The translations under genes and the position numbers were made by a program. From assembly GCA_021775555.1 (NCBI GenBank), contig JAJFHP010000073.1, forward strand, positions 1 through 64,000: a stretch of 64,000 bases of DNA, written 5' to 3'. The notes beneath the pieces were generated by a model. That model ran no database searches, had not been told where the DNA came from, and was given only the letters and a program-made list of their open reading frames with translations. Numbering within the stretch: position 1 is the stretch's first letter; each line of letters opens with the position of its first letter. Shown one piece after another: positions 1 through 9,753 of the stretch. This DNA comes from Hyphomicrobiales bacterium (lineage in GTDB: Bacteria > Pseudomonadota > Alphaproteobacteria > Rhizobiales > Methyloligellaceae).

Positions 1-98
1 GACTGGATGAGTGCGGGATGATCCGGCAACCGGTACAGAATTTCTGCCGTGGTCAGGCTGTGCCCCTGTAACTGGCTGAGAAAATCCCTGTCTGCCAT
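1..98 (-). CDS. usg: Usg family protein (5' part only)
   Basis: The window edge cuts this gene; only the first 32 residues are visible. They read MADRDFLSQLQGHSLTT and then AEILYRLPDHPALIQ, which matches the conserved opening of the Usg family, named from the gene upstream of the trp genes in Caulobacter. The family is small (about 80-90 residues) and its molecular role is unsettled. The ATG at 98 is the only good start. The match to the family opening is strong despite the short length. Confidence 0.75.
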   Translation of the reverse strand, partial: MADRDFLSQLQGHSLTTAEILYRLPDHPALIQ

Positions 99-216
99 AT
101 CGGACCCACCCTTTCCGTTGACTTGAGCTCAAGACAGGCGAATCCTAGCATATTTTATTGATGAAGCAATATTTTGTATTGAATTTCATAATGTTAGCAG
201 CATTTCAGAGTGACTG

Positions 217-444
217 CTAACGTCGCGAAGTGATCCGGTCCCAGAGCTTCAAAATGATGAAATCCCCGATACCTGCGGCCAGAAAAGCCAGTCCCACAAT
301 GAACGCGGTATCTTCGGAAAAGCCTATTTTTTCTGAAAACAGATAAACGAAGAGTGCTGTTGCCAGGCACAATAGCGACGTGAGTTCCAGTGCGCGCTTC
401 ACCATGCGGAGATTGCGCTCCCCCTGCCCGTTGCCCTCTCTCAT
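217..444 (-). CDS. Small two-helix membrane protein
   Basis: This 75-residue protein has a short charged N-terminus, two hydrophobic segments (about residues 21-38 and 46-65) and a basic C-terminal tail, so it is probably an inner-membrane protein. An ATG at 462 overlaps the tRNA nucleotidyltransferase stop as ATGA. However, a strong Shine-Dalgarno (AAGGAGG) lies inside that reading and is placed 6 bases before the ATG at 444, so I take 444 as the start. It is the last gene of the NUDIX-DUF6111-cca operon. I do not recognise a family and infer no function. Confidence 0.65.
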   Translation of the reverse strand: MREGNGQGERNLRMVKRALELTSLLCLATALFVYLFSEKIGFSEDTAFIVGLAFLAAGIGDFIILKLWDRITSRR

Positions 445-458
445 CACCAGCCTCCTTG

Positions 459-1724
459 TCATCCCTTCCCGAATTTCGCCTTTACCAACTGGCCCGTTAT
501 CTCCAGAAGCTCCTTCTTGCCAGCCTCAAACCCTCCCTGTATCCAGCGCTCCTCGGCATGTTTGAGAATATCACCGACCCCCGGTCCTTCCGGTACACCC
601 AGTTTCACGATATCGGAACCTTGAAGCGGTAACTCCGGGATGGGCAAATCCTGAATGCGAGCAACAAGCCCGCACCAGGAAGCATCCGAGACTGCTTCTC
701 CTGATGCCGCCCATGCAATGAGAGCGGCGGTTCTGCATCCTGCGCGGCCCTGTATATAGAGTTCCCGCTTCACTTGGGCCTCATCCATAGCCACACTCAT
801 GACGCGATGACCGGATGCTTGCTCCAGATGTGACCGCTCGGCTTTGGACAATCGCAGCCGGTCGCTCAGCCGCCCGGCGTCTTCCGGTACCGCGACACTC
901 AGCCCTGCAAGTCTCAGAACTGCGTCCGGTTCAACGCCAAGCCCTGCTTCGATATCAATCAGACGCTCCAGACGAGCAAGATAGGGCACACCACCAAGAA
1001 GCTGCACAAGCAGCCCATATTCGAACATTTTAACAATTGCCCTGTATGCACCTTCCGCGCTCACCAGCCGCAGGAGTTCAGAACGCACGCGCTCTCCCGA
1101 TAACTTCTGGAGGCCAGCCTGTTCGCGCACGCAGGCCTCCAGGCCTTGCGCATCGAATTCCCCGAATTCCAACTCGGCGTTGAAGCGGAAGAACCGTAAT
1201 ATGCGCAAATAATCCTCAAGCACCCGCATACGCGCATCGCCAATGAACCTGACATGGCGCGCAACCAAGTCCCCATAGCTGCCTAACGGATCGAACAGCT
1301 GGCCGTCAGCGTCCGCGTAGAGCGCATTGATGGTGAAATCGCGCCGGCCGGCATCCGCCGCCCAGTCGTCCGTATAAGAGACACTGGCGTGTCTTCCATA
1401 GTTCTCCACATCCTTGCGCAGCGTTGTGACCTCGAAGGCACGATTCCCGGCGACTACCGTCACCGTCCCATGGTCAATGCCGGTGGGTATGGCTTTGAGG
1501 CCTGCCGCAGCGGCAAGTTCCATAACCACCTCGGGAAGAGCCGTGGTCGCAACATCCACGTCCTTTACGGGGCGTTCAAGCAACGTATCACGCACCGCAC
1601 CACCAACCGCGCGCACTTCATGGCCTTGCGCACCAAGGGCCGAGAAGACGTCACAGGTTTCGGGCCATTTCAGCCAGCCGGCATTGCCTAGCGAGGGTAA
1701 AGGCGCTGTTCGAGTGGGGGACAA
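459..1724 (-). CDS. cca: CCA tRNA nucleotidyltransferase / poly(A) polymerase family
   Basis: A class II nucleotidyltransferase predicted to add or repair the 3' CCA end of tRNAs in the cytoplasm. The N-terminal domain shows the signature GGAVRDTLL followed by VKDVDVATT, in which the DxD residues bind metal. RRDFTINAL and the RFIGDAxxRxxEDxLRILRFFRF motif follow at about residues 130-190. The 421-residue length fits the alphaproteobacterial form. The start is a TTG at 1724, which is weak evidence; a short shift is possible. It lies 41 bases downstream of the DUF6111 gene and is followed by the small membrane protein. Confidence 0.93.
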   Translation of the reverse strand: MSPTRTAPLPSLGNAGWLKWPETCDVFSALGAQGHEVRAVGGAVRDTLLERPVKDVDVATTALPEVVMELAAAAGLKAIPTGIDHGTVTVVAGNRAFEVTTLRKDVENYGRHASVSYTDDWAADAGRRDFTINALYADADGQLFDPLGSYGDLVARHVRFIGDARMRVLEDYLRILRFFRFNAELEFGEFDAQGLEACVREQAGLQKLSGERVRSELLRLVSAEGAYRAIVKMFEYGLLVQLLGGVPYLARLERLIDIEAGLGVEPDAVLRLAGLSVAVPEDAGRLSDRLRLSKAERSHLEQASGHRVMSVAMDEAQVKRELYIQGRAGCRTAALIAWAASGEAVSDASWCGLVARIQDLPIPELPLQGSDIVKLGVPEGPGVGDILKHAEERWIQGGFEAGKKELLEITGQLVKAKFGKG

Positions 1725-1765
1725 GGGAGCGATGGTCCTCCGGTTTTGGCTGCGGAGTGTGCAGG

Positions 1766-2029
1766 CTAAGGGCTGCGGCCTGGTGTCTGAGCGCCAGTGT
1801 TTTCAGCAGGAGCACGCTGCTGCGCCTCATATTCGAGGATGTCCGTCGAGACCAACTTTGCCAACGTACCCACGGCCAGAATAGTGCCTATGACGAGCAG
1901 CCAGTTCACCGGCGCACCGTCCAGGAAACCATCCTGAACATCACCGCGGTCCTTCACGAACTTGAAAGCCGCGTAGGCGAAGAAGGGCAGAAAGAACATG
2001 GCCAGCACGGCAAGGAAAACGCGGATCAT
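1766..2029 (-). CDS. DUF6111 family small membrane protein
   Basis: This 87-residue protein has two transmembrane segments (about residues 3-20 and 41-60) and a polar C-terminal tail. Its position between a CoA-pyrophosphatase-type NUDIX gene and the tRNA nucleotidyltransferase gene is typical of the DUF6111 family in Alphaproteobacteria. I chose the ATG at 2029 because it overlaps the upstream stop codon as ATGA, implying translational coupling; an upstream in-frame ATG at 2056 is less likely. The function is unknown. Confidence 0.7.
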   Translation of the reverse strand: MIRVFLAVLAMFFLPFFAYAAFKFVKDRGDVQDGFLDGAPVNWLLVIGTILAVGTLAKLVSTDILEYEAQQRAPAENTGAQTPGRSP

Positions 2030-2709
2030 TTGCTTAAATCCATTTTGTAGAGCCAATCATAAAGATTTCGCAGCATGCCTGCTGTGGCGCCCCATATAAA
2101 GCGTGTCTCATAGGGCATAGCATAGAATTTCCGCTGTGTGCCGCGCCACTCGCGCGTATGCATTTCATGGTTTTGCGCATTCATCAGAAATGAAAGCGGC
2201 ACATCGAACACGTCCGCTACCTCGCTCTGGTCCGGCGTGATGGAATAGCCCTGCCGGATAACGGCCACGAGTGGCGAAATCCGGTAGCCCGTGGAGGTGA
2301 TGTAATCGTCAAGGAACCCAATTGAATCAATGAACTCGGCTTCAAGGCCGATTTCCTCGCGTGCTTCCCTGAGCGCGGTCTCCGCCACATTGGAGTCGCT
2401 GGCATCCATTTTGCCGCCGGGAAAGGAAATCTGCCCGGCATGGGTGGGCATCTCGTCAGCCCTTTGCGTGAACAAAATTGAGGCCTTGTTTTCATGTTCG
2501 ATGACCGGGATGAGCACGGCCGCGGGTTGTTTGCGTTCAGAAACATCAAGGATTTTCATTTCAGGATTGAGTTCGAAATCACTGCGTCCGGCAGGAACTT
2601 CAGATTCTGTGCTGATCCGTGATGCCAGGGGCGCCAGGACACCCTGTGCACGGCGACGCAAATCGGCTGTGGTAAACGCCTCAACCGCCTTGTCTTCCAC
2701 CAGCGCCAT
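2026..2709 (-). CDS. NUDIX hydrolase, CoA pyrophosphatase type
   Basis: This 227-residue NUDIX hydrolase probably cleaves CoA or related nucleotide diphosphates in the cytoplasm. The NUDIX box is complete: GGKMDASD, then ALREAREEIGLE, with the REAREE core that binds metal. The upstream stretch ISFPGG is the usual entry of CoA pyrophosphatase-like members. It starts at an ATG at 2709 and is first in an operon with DUF6111, cca and a small membrane gene. The exact substrate cannot be read from the sequence. Confidence 0.85.
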   Translation of the reverse strand: MALVEDKAVEAFTTADLRRRAQGVLAPLASRISTESEVPAGRSDFELNPEMKILDVSERKQPAAVLIPVIEHENKASILFTQRADEMPTHAGQISFPGGKMDASDSNVAETALREAREEIGLEAEFIDSIGFLDDYITSTGYRISPLVAVIRQGYSITPDQSEVADVFDVPLSFLMNAQNHEMHTREWRGTQRKFYAMPYETRFIWGATAGMLRNLYDWLYKMDLSK

Positions 2710-2864
2710 CGCCTAACGTCCTGTCATCGCGTGATGCCGCCTCATCTTGTCGGCCAAGACGCCACATTCCTTGTAGCAGTGAAGGTTATAGCCCTGACAA
2801 TATTGTGACCTAATTTGGCTGCAAGCTATTCCGCTTCAATCAATTCGACATTATATTCATCACC

Positions 2865-3863
2865 ATGAGCACAGTAAGTCAAACCGACGAAAAACTCGCA
2901 GAACACCTCGAAGAAGCAGGCGATAAGGCCCGCCGCGTACATGAGGCTGCGGCATCCGTTATCTTCGGCCAGGATCGGGTTATCGAGCTGACATTGATAA
3001 CCCTGCTGTCCGGCGGCCATGCACTGTTGATCGGCGTACCAGGCTTGGCCAAGACGTCCTTGGTTGAAACACTCGGCACAGTTCTTGGCCTGGACAACAA
3101 ACGGATCCAATTCACTCCGGACCTGATGCCCTCCGATATTGTCGGCTCGGAAGTGCTTGAGGAAAATGCAACAGGCAAGCGTTCCTTTCGATTCCTCAAG
3201 GGTCCGGTCTTCACCCAGCTACTGATGGCGGACGAGATCAACCGCGCCAGCCCGAAAACCCAGTCGGCCCTGCTGCAGGCGATGCAGGAGCATCATGTCA
3301 CGGTCGCGGGCGTCAATCACGCTGTGCCACGCCCGTTCCACGTTCTGGCCACGCAAAACCCTCTGGAGCAGGAAGGCACCTACCCGCTTCCCGAAGCCCA
3401 GCTTGACCGTTTCCTGTTGCAGGTCGATATCGACTATCCCGATGAGGCTGCGGAACGGCGCATGCTGTTCGCGACAACGGGCACCAAGGAAACCAAGCTC
3501 AAGGCAGTTCTCAACGAGAGTGCCCTTCTGGCTGCGCAGAGACTGGTGCGGCAAATACCGGTTGGTGAGAAAGTCGTCGATGCGATTTTGAAACTCGTGC
3601 GTTCGGCCCGCCCTGGACCTGATGCAACAGAGGCTATCAACGAACAGATCGCATGGGGCCCCGGGCCACGGGCAAGCCAGGCTCTCATGCTGGCGGTTCG
3701 TGCCAAAGCGATGATCGATGGCAGGCTGGCACCCTCCGTGGATGACGTGATCTCTCTCGCCGAGCCTATTCTGAAGCACCGCATGGCGCTCACTTTCGCC
3801 GCGCGTGCGGAAGGCACAACCATTCGGTCAGTCATCGAAACGCTCACTCAGCGGCTGGAATAG
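2865..3863 (+). CDS. MoxR family AAA+ ATPase
   Basis: A 332-residue AAA+ ATPase of the MoxR subfamily. These act as chaperone-like ATPases with vWA proteins in the assembly or activation of membrane or metallo-enzymes. Visible motifs are Walker A GVPGLAKTSL, Walker B LLMADEINR, the following SPKTQSALLQAMQE segment and the sensor region ATQNPLEQEGTYPLPEAQLDRF. It leads a four-gene operon (MoxR, DUF58, BatA/DUF4159, vWA-like membrane protein) with gaps or overlaps of 10 bases or less. The client complex is not evident. Confidence 0.92.
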   Translation: MSTVSQTDEKLAEHLEEAGDKARRVHEAAASVIFGQDRVIELTLITLLSGGHALLIGVPGLAKTSLVETLGTVLGLDNKRIQFTPDLMPSDIVGSEVLEENATGKRSFRFLKGPVFTQLLMADEINRASPKTQSALLQAMQEHHVTVAGVNHAVPRPFHVLATQNPLEQEGTYPLPEAQLDRFLLQVDIDYPDEAAERRMLFATTGTKETKLKAVLNESALLAAQRLVRQIPVGEKVVDAILKLVRSARPGPDATEAINEQIAWGPGPRASQALMLAVRAKAMIDGRLAPSVDDVISLAEPILKHRMALTFAARAEGTTIRSVIETLTQRLE

Positions 3864-3872
3864 TCGTCCCCC

Positions 3873-4841
3873 GTGGCGCCGCTCGTTGAAAGAGAAACCA
3901 CCTCGCCACTTCATGAGCTGGAAACACATGCCCATGGCCTGGCTGCGCGCATGCCCTCGCTGCTTGTGGCTGCAAGGCGCGTCTCGCACACAGTTGCCCA
4001 TGGCATACATGGGCGTCACCGGCGCGGCCCCGGCGAAACCTTCTGGCAATTCCGCCATTTCGAGGATAGCGACGCGGCCGAGACCATCGACTGGCGCCGC
4101 TCGGCGAGTTCTGACCATCTGTATGTGCGCGAACGCGAATGGGAAGCAGCGCACACGGCGTGGATGTGGGTCGACCTTTCTCTCTCCATGGCATTCCGCT
4201 CGCATCTCTCTGAAATCTCCAAGATCGACCGCGCCGTCGTGCTGGCGCTGTCCATGGGGGAGCTTCTGGTTCAGGGCGGCGAGCGCATCGGGATCATGGG
4301 CGGGCGGGCGCGCACCGGAAGAACCGCCGTTACCAAGCTCGCATTGTCAATTGCCCGCAGGCTCAAAGATCCGGAGATTGGCGGTGGTTCCCTGCCACCC
4401 GCTGCCGCGCTCGGTGCTTTTTCCGAGTGCCTACTGTTTTCTGATTTTCTCGAACCCGTCGAGGACCTGGCGCCCCGGCTGGAGCAACTTGCCGTGCAGG
4501 GCGTACGCGGTCATCTTATCCAGGTGCTTGATCCGGCCGAAGAAACACTCCCCTACCAGGGCCGCACCGAATTCACTGCCGCCGAGACAGGTGAGCGTAT
4601 GACTGCCGGTCGCGCTGAAAGCCTGCGGGAGCGCTACCAGGACAGGATGGGAGAACATCGTCAGCAATTATTGGAACTCTTGCGGCGCCTGGAATGGTCA
4701 CTTCTCGTACACCATACAGATCACCGCCCAGAAGAAGCCCTGCTAGCACTTCATGGACGGCTGGCCGGGCTGGAGCAGGACTATCGCTACCGACCGCCGG
4801 CGGAAAGAACATCGACAGACCACAGGGGGTCTGCCGAATGA
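3873..4841 (+). CDS. DUF58 domain protein
   Basis: This 322-residue protein carries the DUF58 region with the recognisable HRRGPGETFWQFRHFEDSD segment followed by IDWRRSAS. A degenerate von Willebrand factor A-like fold follows (VDLSLSMAF). DUF58 proteins are the usual partners of MoxR ATPases. The GTG start at 3873 lies 10 bases after the moxR stop. Its own stop overlaps the next start as ATGA. It is probably a cytoplasmic or membrane-peripheral adaptor; the molecular function is not established. Confidence 0.88.
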   Translation: MAPLVERETTSPLHELETHAHGLAARMPSLLVAARRVSHTVAHGIHGRHRRGPGETFWQFRHFEDSDAAETIDWRRSASSDHLYVREREWEAAHTAWMWVDLSLSMAFRSHLSEISKIDRAVVLALSMGELLVQGGERIGIMGGRARTGRTAVTKLALSIARRLKDPEIGGGSLPPAAALGAFSECLLFSDFLEPVEDLAPRLEQLAVQGVRGHLIQVLDPAEETLPYQGRTEFTAAETGERMTAGRAESLRERYQDRMGEHRQQLLELLRRLEWSLLVHHTDHRPEEALLALHGRLAGLEQDYRYRPPAERTSTDHRGSAE

Positions 4842-7678
4842 TGGCACTTGGTCCAATCGGTTTTCTTGAACCATGGGTGCTCACCGCGATGATTGCGCTT
4901 CCCGCGATCTGGTGGCTGCTGCGCCTGACGCCGCCGCGCCCGAAAAGCGTCATCTTCCCGCCCACGCGCCTGCTCAAGGGACTGGAAGATTCTAAAAAAA
5001 CTTCCGCTTACAGCCCCTGGTGGCTTACAGCACTGCGCATCATCATGGCGGCGATGCTGATTGGCGCACTCGCCGGGCCGGTCCTGCACCCTGACCGCGA
5101 CGCCCTGCCGGGATCAGGCCCCGTGCTCATCGTCGTTGACAATGGCTGGGCATCAGCCAGCCAGTGGCGCGCGCGCATGGGCCTCATCAACACCTATATT
5201 TCGCGAGCTGAACGTGACAACCGTGCGATCATACTGACTGGCACCGCCGGTTCGCACGAGGCCCGGCTCAGCACCCTCAGCCCGCAAAAGGCCCGCGAGG
5301 CTACTGCAAGCCTGCAGCCGCAACCATTCAATCCTGACCGTACGCGGCTCTCGGAAAAGCTCGAAAATGAACTCAAGGACCAGGATTCACTCTCCATAGT
5401 CTGGCTGACCGATGGCCTTGATTATGGCGGCGCTGAAGCATTCGCCAAGAGCTTGTCCGGGCTAAGCAAGGGCGAGGCCTCATTTGCCATTGCCACTCCT
5501 GAAGGGGGTACCGGCGCTCTTGCGGTTCGGGCCGGGACCGGCAAGAAAGGCGTGCTGGTTGCACAAATAGTCCGTGCAGAAGGTGGCGTGAGGGGTGGAA
5601 CAGTCCGTGCTTTCACGGCGCAAGGCGAGCAACTCGGCGAGGTTGGCTTCTCATTATCTGCGGGTGCGAAAACGGAAGACGCTCAAATCAGCCTGCCGCT
5701 GGAAATCCGCAATCAGATTGCCCGAATTGAAATCACCGGAGAAACATCCGCCGGCGCCGTTCATCTGCTTGATGCGCGCTCCCAGTGGCGCCGGGTCGGC
5801 GTGATCTCGGGCGAGGCACGGGAGTTGGCACAGCCGCTGCTTTCCCCGCTCTACTATGTGGAACGCGCCCTCTCTCCTTACGCTGAAGTTGTCACGGCAA
5901 AGGGCAGCAATATTGCTTCCACCGTCACCGAATTGCTGCAACGGGATCTTTCGGTGCTGGTGCTGGCGGATATTGGCAAGCTCGGATCCGGCTCGATTGA
6001 TGCCATCGAATCCTGGGTGAAGCGCGGAGGAACGCTGGTTCGTTTCGCCGGACCAAGACTAGAGAAAAATGCCGACCGGCTGCTGCCAACAACATTGCGA
6101 CGGGGCGGGCGCACGCTTGGTGGTTCACTTTCCTGGAGCACCCCGCAACCGCTTGCGCCTTTTGAGGACACAAGCCCGTTTCACGGGCTGAGACCACCTG
6201 CCGATGTCACGGTGCGCCGCCAAGTGCTGACCGACCCGGCTGCGGGCCCCCGCTCAAATGTGTGGGCGCGACTCAAGGATGGCACGCCATTGGTGAGCGC
6301 CGCGCGTCGTGGCGAAGGCTGGATGGCGTTGTTCCACATCACCGCCAATTCCGACTGGTCCAATGTGCCCATGTCCGGTCTGTTCGTGGAAATGCTGCGT
6401 CGTATTACAGAACGCTCGGTGATCACATCGGGTAGCGTCAATGCCTCAGGTAACGCAATAGCGGCCGCGAATTCCACCGCGCAGCAAACCGGTCTGCTCG
6501 CTCCGCGCCAGGTACTTGACGGGTTTGGCCATCTGGTCTCGCCGCTCTCTGCCGTTACGCCGATTGAGGCGAGCAAGATCGATAAAATTAAACCCGGTCC
6601 CACACAGCCCCCTGGATATTACGGTCCGGCCGGCTCGGCACGTGCGCTTAATACCCTTGGGCCCCGCACAACGCTCAATCCCTTGCCGCCGCTGACTGGC
6701 CTGGGCAAGCAGATCAGTTACGAGGTTCAGGAAGCCGTGCAGCTCAAACCCTGGCTGCTGGGTGGTGCGTTCCTCATTTTCCTGGCCGATATGATTGCCG
6801 TACTCTTGTTCTCGTCCGGTGCACGCATGCTGGCCATGGGCCGGAAAGCAACAGCGGCTACCGCACCGGCATTGCTAATCTTTCTGCTTTTCGCCCAAAC
6901 AGTTCATGCCCAGCAATCTACAGGCGCGACCGACAAGCAGGCGCTGGAAGCAACACTCAATACCAGGCTTGCCTACGTGGTGACCGGAGATGCGGAAATC
7001 GACCGTATCTCACTGACAGGGCTTGCCGGTCTCAGCCGCGTTCTCAAGGCCCGCACGGCAATCGAGCCGGCGGAGCCGGTTGGCATTCAAATAGACAGTG
7101 ACGAACTCGCCTTCTACCCGCTGCTCTATTGGCCTGTTCCCGAAGATGCCGAAAAGCTCCCTGAAAAAATTCTCGCCAAGATCGATGCCTATATGAAGCA
7201 GGGTGGTATGATCATTTTCGACACTCGCGACTATCAGACATCCCTGCCCTCGGGTGCGCAAGGCCCCGGTGGTACGGCGCTGTCACGGCTTGTCGGCGAG
7301 CTCGACATACCAGCGCTTGAGCCAGTGCCTGAAAACCACGTTCTGACCAAGGCGTTCTACCTGCTCAAGTCCTTCCCCGGCCGCTGGGATGGCGGGGCGT
7401 TATGGGTCGAAGCCACACCCACGAATGAGGCCGACAAGTCGCGCAGAGCAAGACGAACCGATGGCGTCTCTTCGTTGATGATTACATCCAATGACTTTGC
7501 CGCTGCATGGGCTCTCGATGACAGCAACCGCGCTCTTTTCCCCGTTGTTCCGGGCGGAGAAGTGCAACGCGAGATGGCATTCCGCGTCGGCGTCAACATC
7601 GTCATGTATGCGCTTACCGGAAACTACAAGGCCGACCAGGTGCATGTCCCTGCCCTTCTGGAGCGGCTCGGACAATGA
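4838..7678 (+). CDS. BatA-like / DUF4159 large membrane protein
   Basis: This 946-residue protein begins with a BatA-type N-terminus with two membrane segments (about residues 8-27 and 60-80). Next comes a vWA-like domain whose metal site is degenerate (VDNGWAS instead of DxSxS). After a long periplasmic region there are two further hydrophobic segments near residues 645-665 and 675-700. The C-terminal DUF4159 domain includes YPLLYWPV and GGMIIFDTRD. I placed the start at the ATG overlapping the DUF58 stop rather than at an upstream in-frame GTG/ATG. It is likely a membrane component of the MoxR system. Confidence 0.85.
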   Translation: MMALGPIGFLEPWVLTAMIALPAIWWLLRLTPPRPKSVIFPPTRLLKGLEDSKKTSAYSPWWLTALRIIMAAMLIGALAGPVLHPDRDALPGSGPVLIVVDNGWASASQWRARMGLINTYISRAERDNRAIILTGTAGSHEARLSTLSPQKAREATASLQPQPFNPDRTRLSEKLENELKDQDSLSIVWLTDGLDYGGAEAFAKSLSGLSKGEASFAIATPEGGTGALAVRAGTGKKGVLVAQIVRAEGGVRGGTVRAFTAQGEQLGEVGFSLSAGAKTEDAQISLPLEIRNQIARIEITGETSAGAVHLLDARSQWRRVGVISGEARELAQPLLSPLYYVERALSPYAEVVTAKGSNIASTVTELLQRDLSVLVLADIGKLGSGSIDAIESWVKRGGTLVRFAGPRLEKNADRLLPTTLRRGGRTLGGSLSWSTPQPLAPFEDTSPFHGLRPPADVTVRRQVLTDPAAGPRSNVWARLKDGTPLVSAARRGEGWMALFHITANSDWSNVPMSGLFVEMLRRITERSVITSGSVNASGNAIAAANSTAQQTGLLAPRQVLDGFGHLVSPLSAVTPIEASKIDKIKPGPTQPPGYYGPAGSARALNTLGPRTTLNPLPPLTGLGKQISYEVQEAVQLKPWLLGGAFLIFLADMIAVLLFSSGARMLAMGRKATAATAPALLIFLLFAQTVHAQQSTGATDKQALEATLNTRLAYVVTGDAEIDRISLTGLAGLSRVLKARTAIEPAEPVGIQIDSDELAFYPLLYWPVPEDAEKLPEKILAKIDAYMKQGGMIIFDTRDYQTSLPSGAQGPGGTALSRLVGELDIPALEPVPENHVLTKAFYLLKSFPGRWDGGALWVEATPTNEADKSRRARRTDGVSSLMITSNDFAAAWALDDSNRALFPVVPGGEVQREMAFRVGVNIVMYALTGNYKADQVHVPALLERLGQ

Positions 7679-9753
7679 ACTGGATTGTCGAATTTTCACC
7701 CCTTCTGTCCCGCGATGTACTCATCGCCATGGCATGCGCAGGGCTGGTGCTCGCTGCCCTCCTGTTGTGGACGCGTACGCGGGGCGCATTGCTGCGTACG
7801 GGCGCATTGGCATTGCTGCTGCTCGCGCTCGCCAATCCTTACCTGCGCCAGGAAGACCGTGAACCACTCTCGAACATCGCGGTCGTCGTCATGGACCAGA
7901 GCGCCAGCCAGCGCTTTGCAGGACGCGATGACGCCAGTGAAGCTGTACGTGAACAATTGGGAGACAAGCTAGCGGCCATCCCCAACCTGGACGTGCGCTG
8001 GGTCGCCTCTCCACTGGGACGCGGGAAGGGTCGCGACGGCACCTTGCTGTTTGCCGATCTCGGGAAGGCGTTGGCGGACATCCCACCTGATCGTCTTGCC
8101 GGCGTTGTCCTTGTGACCGACGGCCAGATTCACGATGTGCCGGCCAATGCCGGGGAATTCGGGCTTCAGGTCCCGGTCCATAGTGTGATCACCGGCAGAA
8201 AGGGTGAGTTTGACCGGCGGCTGGAGGTTGTACGTGCGCCGCGTTTCGGCATTGTCGATGGCGTACAGGAGGCCGAGGTCCGCGTGGTCGATGTACCCTC
8301 AAAGGGGGGGCGTAAAAGTATCAGACTGACCATCCGCCGCGAGGACCAGAGCAAGGAAGTCCTGCGTGTCCTGCCCGGCGAAATCGTTCGTGTCCCCATC
8401 CGCTTTCCCCATGCCGGGCTGAATATCGTTGAGCTTGAAGTGGAGGCCGCACCGGGCGAGCTGACAACTGCCAACAACAATGCGGTTCTGGCGGCAGAAG
8501 GCGTGCGCGAGAATTTGCGCGTGCTGCTGGTTTCTGGTGAACCTCACGCGGGCGAACGCACCTGGCGCAACCTGCTCAAGTCCGATGCCGCGGTGGACCT
8601 GGTGCACTTCACCATTTTGCGCCCGCCGGAAAAACAGGACGGCACGCCGATCAACCAGCTGTCGTTGATCGCATTCCCGACGCGTGAGCTGTTCTCGGAA
8701 AAACTGGAAGAGTTCAATCTCATTATCTTCGACCGTTATCACCGCCGCGGCGTCCTGCCGCTGCTCTATCTGGATAACGTGGCGCAGTATGTGGAAAATG
8801 GCGGCGCGGTCCTGGTGGCAGCAGGCCAGCGTTACGCATCGCCTACCAGCCTGTTCCGCACGCCACTTTCCCATGTTCTTCCCGCAGCACCAACAGGGCG
8901 GCTGATTGAGCGCCCCTATCGGCCCGCGGTTAGCAAGACCGGGTTGCGGCACCCGGTGACACGTGGCCTGCGCGAGGACATTACAGGCCCGCCCAAATGG
9001 GGCCGCTGGTTCCGGCTGATCGAAACCGAAGCGCCAGCCGGTGATGTGTTGATGCACGGTCCAGAGGACAAGCCATTGCTGATTCTCAATCGTTTGAAAA
9101 AAGGCCGCGTTGCGCTGCTGTTGTCTGACCATGCCTGGCTGTGGGCACGTGGCTATGAAGGCGGCGGACCCTACACGGTGCTGCTGCGCCGCCTCGCTCA
9201 CTGGCTCATGAAGGAACCAGACCTGGAAGAAGATGTCCTGCGCGCATCCGGCCAGGAAGGGTCGCTCAGGATCGAGCGCCGTTCCATGAAGGACAGTGTG
9301 GCACCGGTGGAAGTCACCCTGCCAAACGGCGAAACGCAATCCGTGAAGTTGGAGAACGCTGGGCCCGGCCATTGGCGCAAGGTGCTGGAGGTGCGCAATC
9401 ACGGTGTCTACCGGCTGAAGTCAGGCGCCCTGAACGCGGTTGCCCATGTGGGTCAGATGAACTCCAAGGAACTGTCCACGCTGAACGCAACCGCCAAACT
9501 GGTTCAGCCTATCCTGGATGAAACCGGGGGCGGAGCGTTCTGGGCAGGAACTGACGCAACTGCCGTCAAGTTGCCAAGACTGGCAATGCTGCGATCAGGA
9601 AGACTGATGCACGGGTCTGACTGGATGGGCTTCAAAAAGCGCGATGCCTATGTCACGCGCGGCGTGCGTTTGATCCCTCTTTTCTCTGGTCTTCTCGCGC
9701 TGGCCATACTGCTTGGTGCCTTGTCCCTCACATGGTTCCGCGAAGGGCGCTAG
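7675..9753 (+). CDS. Membrane protein with vWA-like and glutamine amidotransferase-like regions
   Basis: The 692-residue product has two N-terminal transmembrane segments (about residues 14-32 and 37-54), a large soluble part and one C-terminal segment (about 665-685). Near residue 69 the sequence VVVMDQSASQ preserves the DxSxS metal motif of vWA domains, unlike the preceding protein. A region around residues 280-420 resembles the class I glutamine amidotransferase-like fold common in this protein type. It overlaps the upstream gene by four bases (ATGA) and closes the MoxR operon. The exact role is unknown. Confidence 0.8.
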   Translation: MNWIVEFSPLLSRDVLIAMACAGLVLAALLLWTRTRGALLRTGALALLLLALANPYLRQEDREPLSNIAVVVMDQSASQRFAGRDDASEAVREQLGDKLAAIPNLDVRWVASPLGRGKGRDGTLLFADLGKALADIPPDRLAGVVLVTDGQIHDVPANAGEFGLQVPVHSVITGRKGEFDRRLEVVRAPRFGIVDGVQEAEVRVVDVPSKGGRKSIRLTIRREDQSKEVLRVLPGEIVRVPIRFPHAGLNIVELEVEAAPGELTTANNNAVLAAEGVRENLRVLLVSGEPHAGERTWRNLLKSDAAVDLVHFTILRPPEKQDGTPINQLSLIAFPTRELFSEKLEEFNLIIFDRYHRRGVLPLLYLDNVAQYVENGGAVLVAAGQRYASPTSLFRTPLSHVLPAAPTGRLIERPYRPAVSKTGLRHPVTRGLREDITGPPKWGRWFRLIETEAPAGDVLMHGPEDKPLLILNRLKKGRVALLLSDHAWLWARGYEGGGPYTVLLRRLAHWLMKEPDLEEDVLRASGQEGSLRIERRSMKDSVAPVEVTLPNGETQSVKLENAGPGHWRKVLEVRNHGVYRLKSGALNAVAHVGQMNSKELSTLNATAKLVQPILDETGGGAFWAGTDATAVKLPRLAMLRSGRLMHGSDWMGFKKRDAYVTRGVRLIPLFSGLLALAILLGALSLTWFREGR

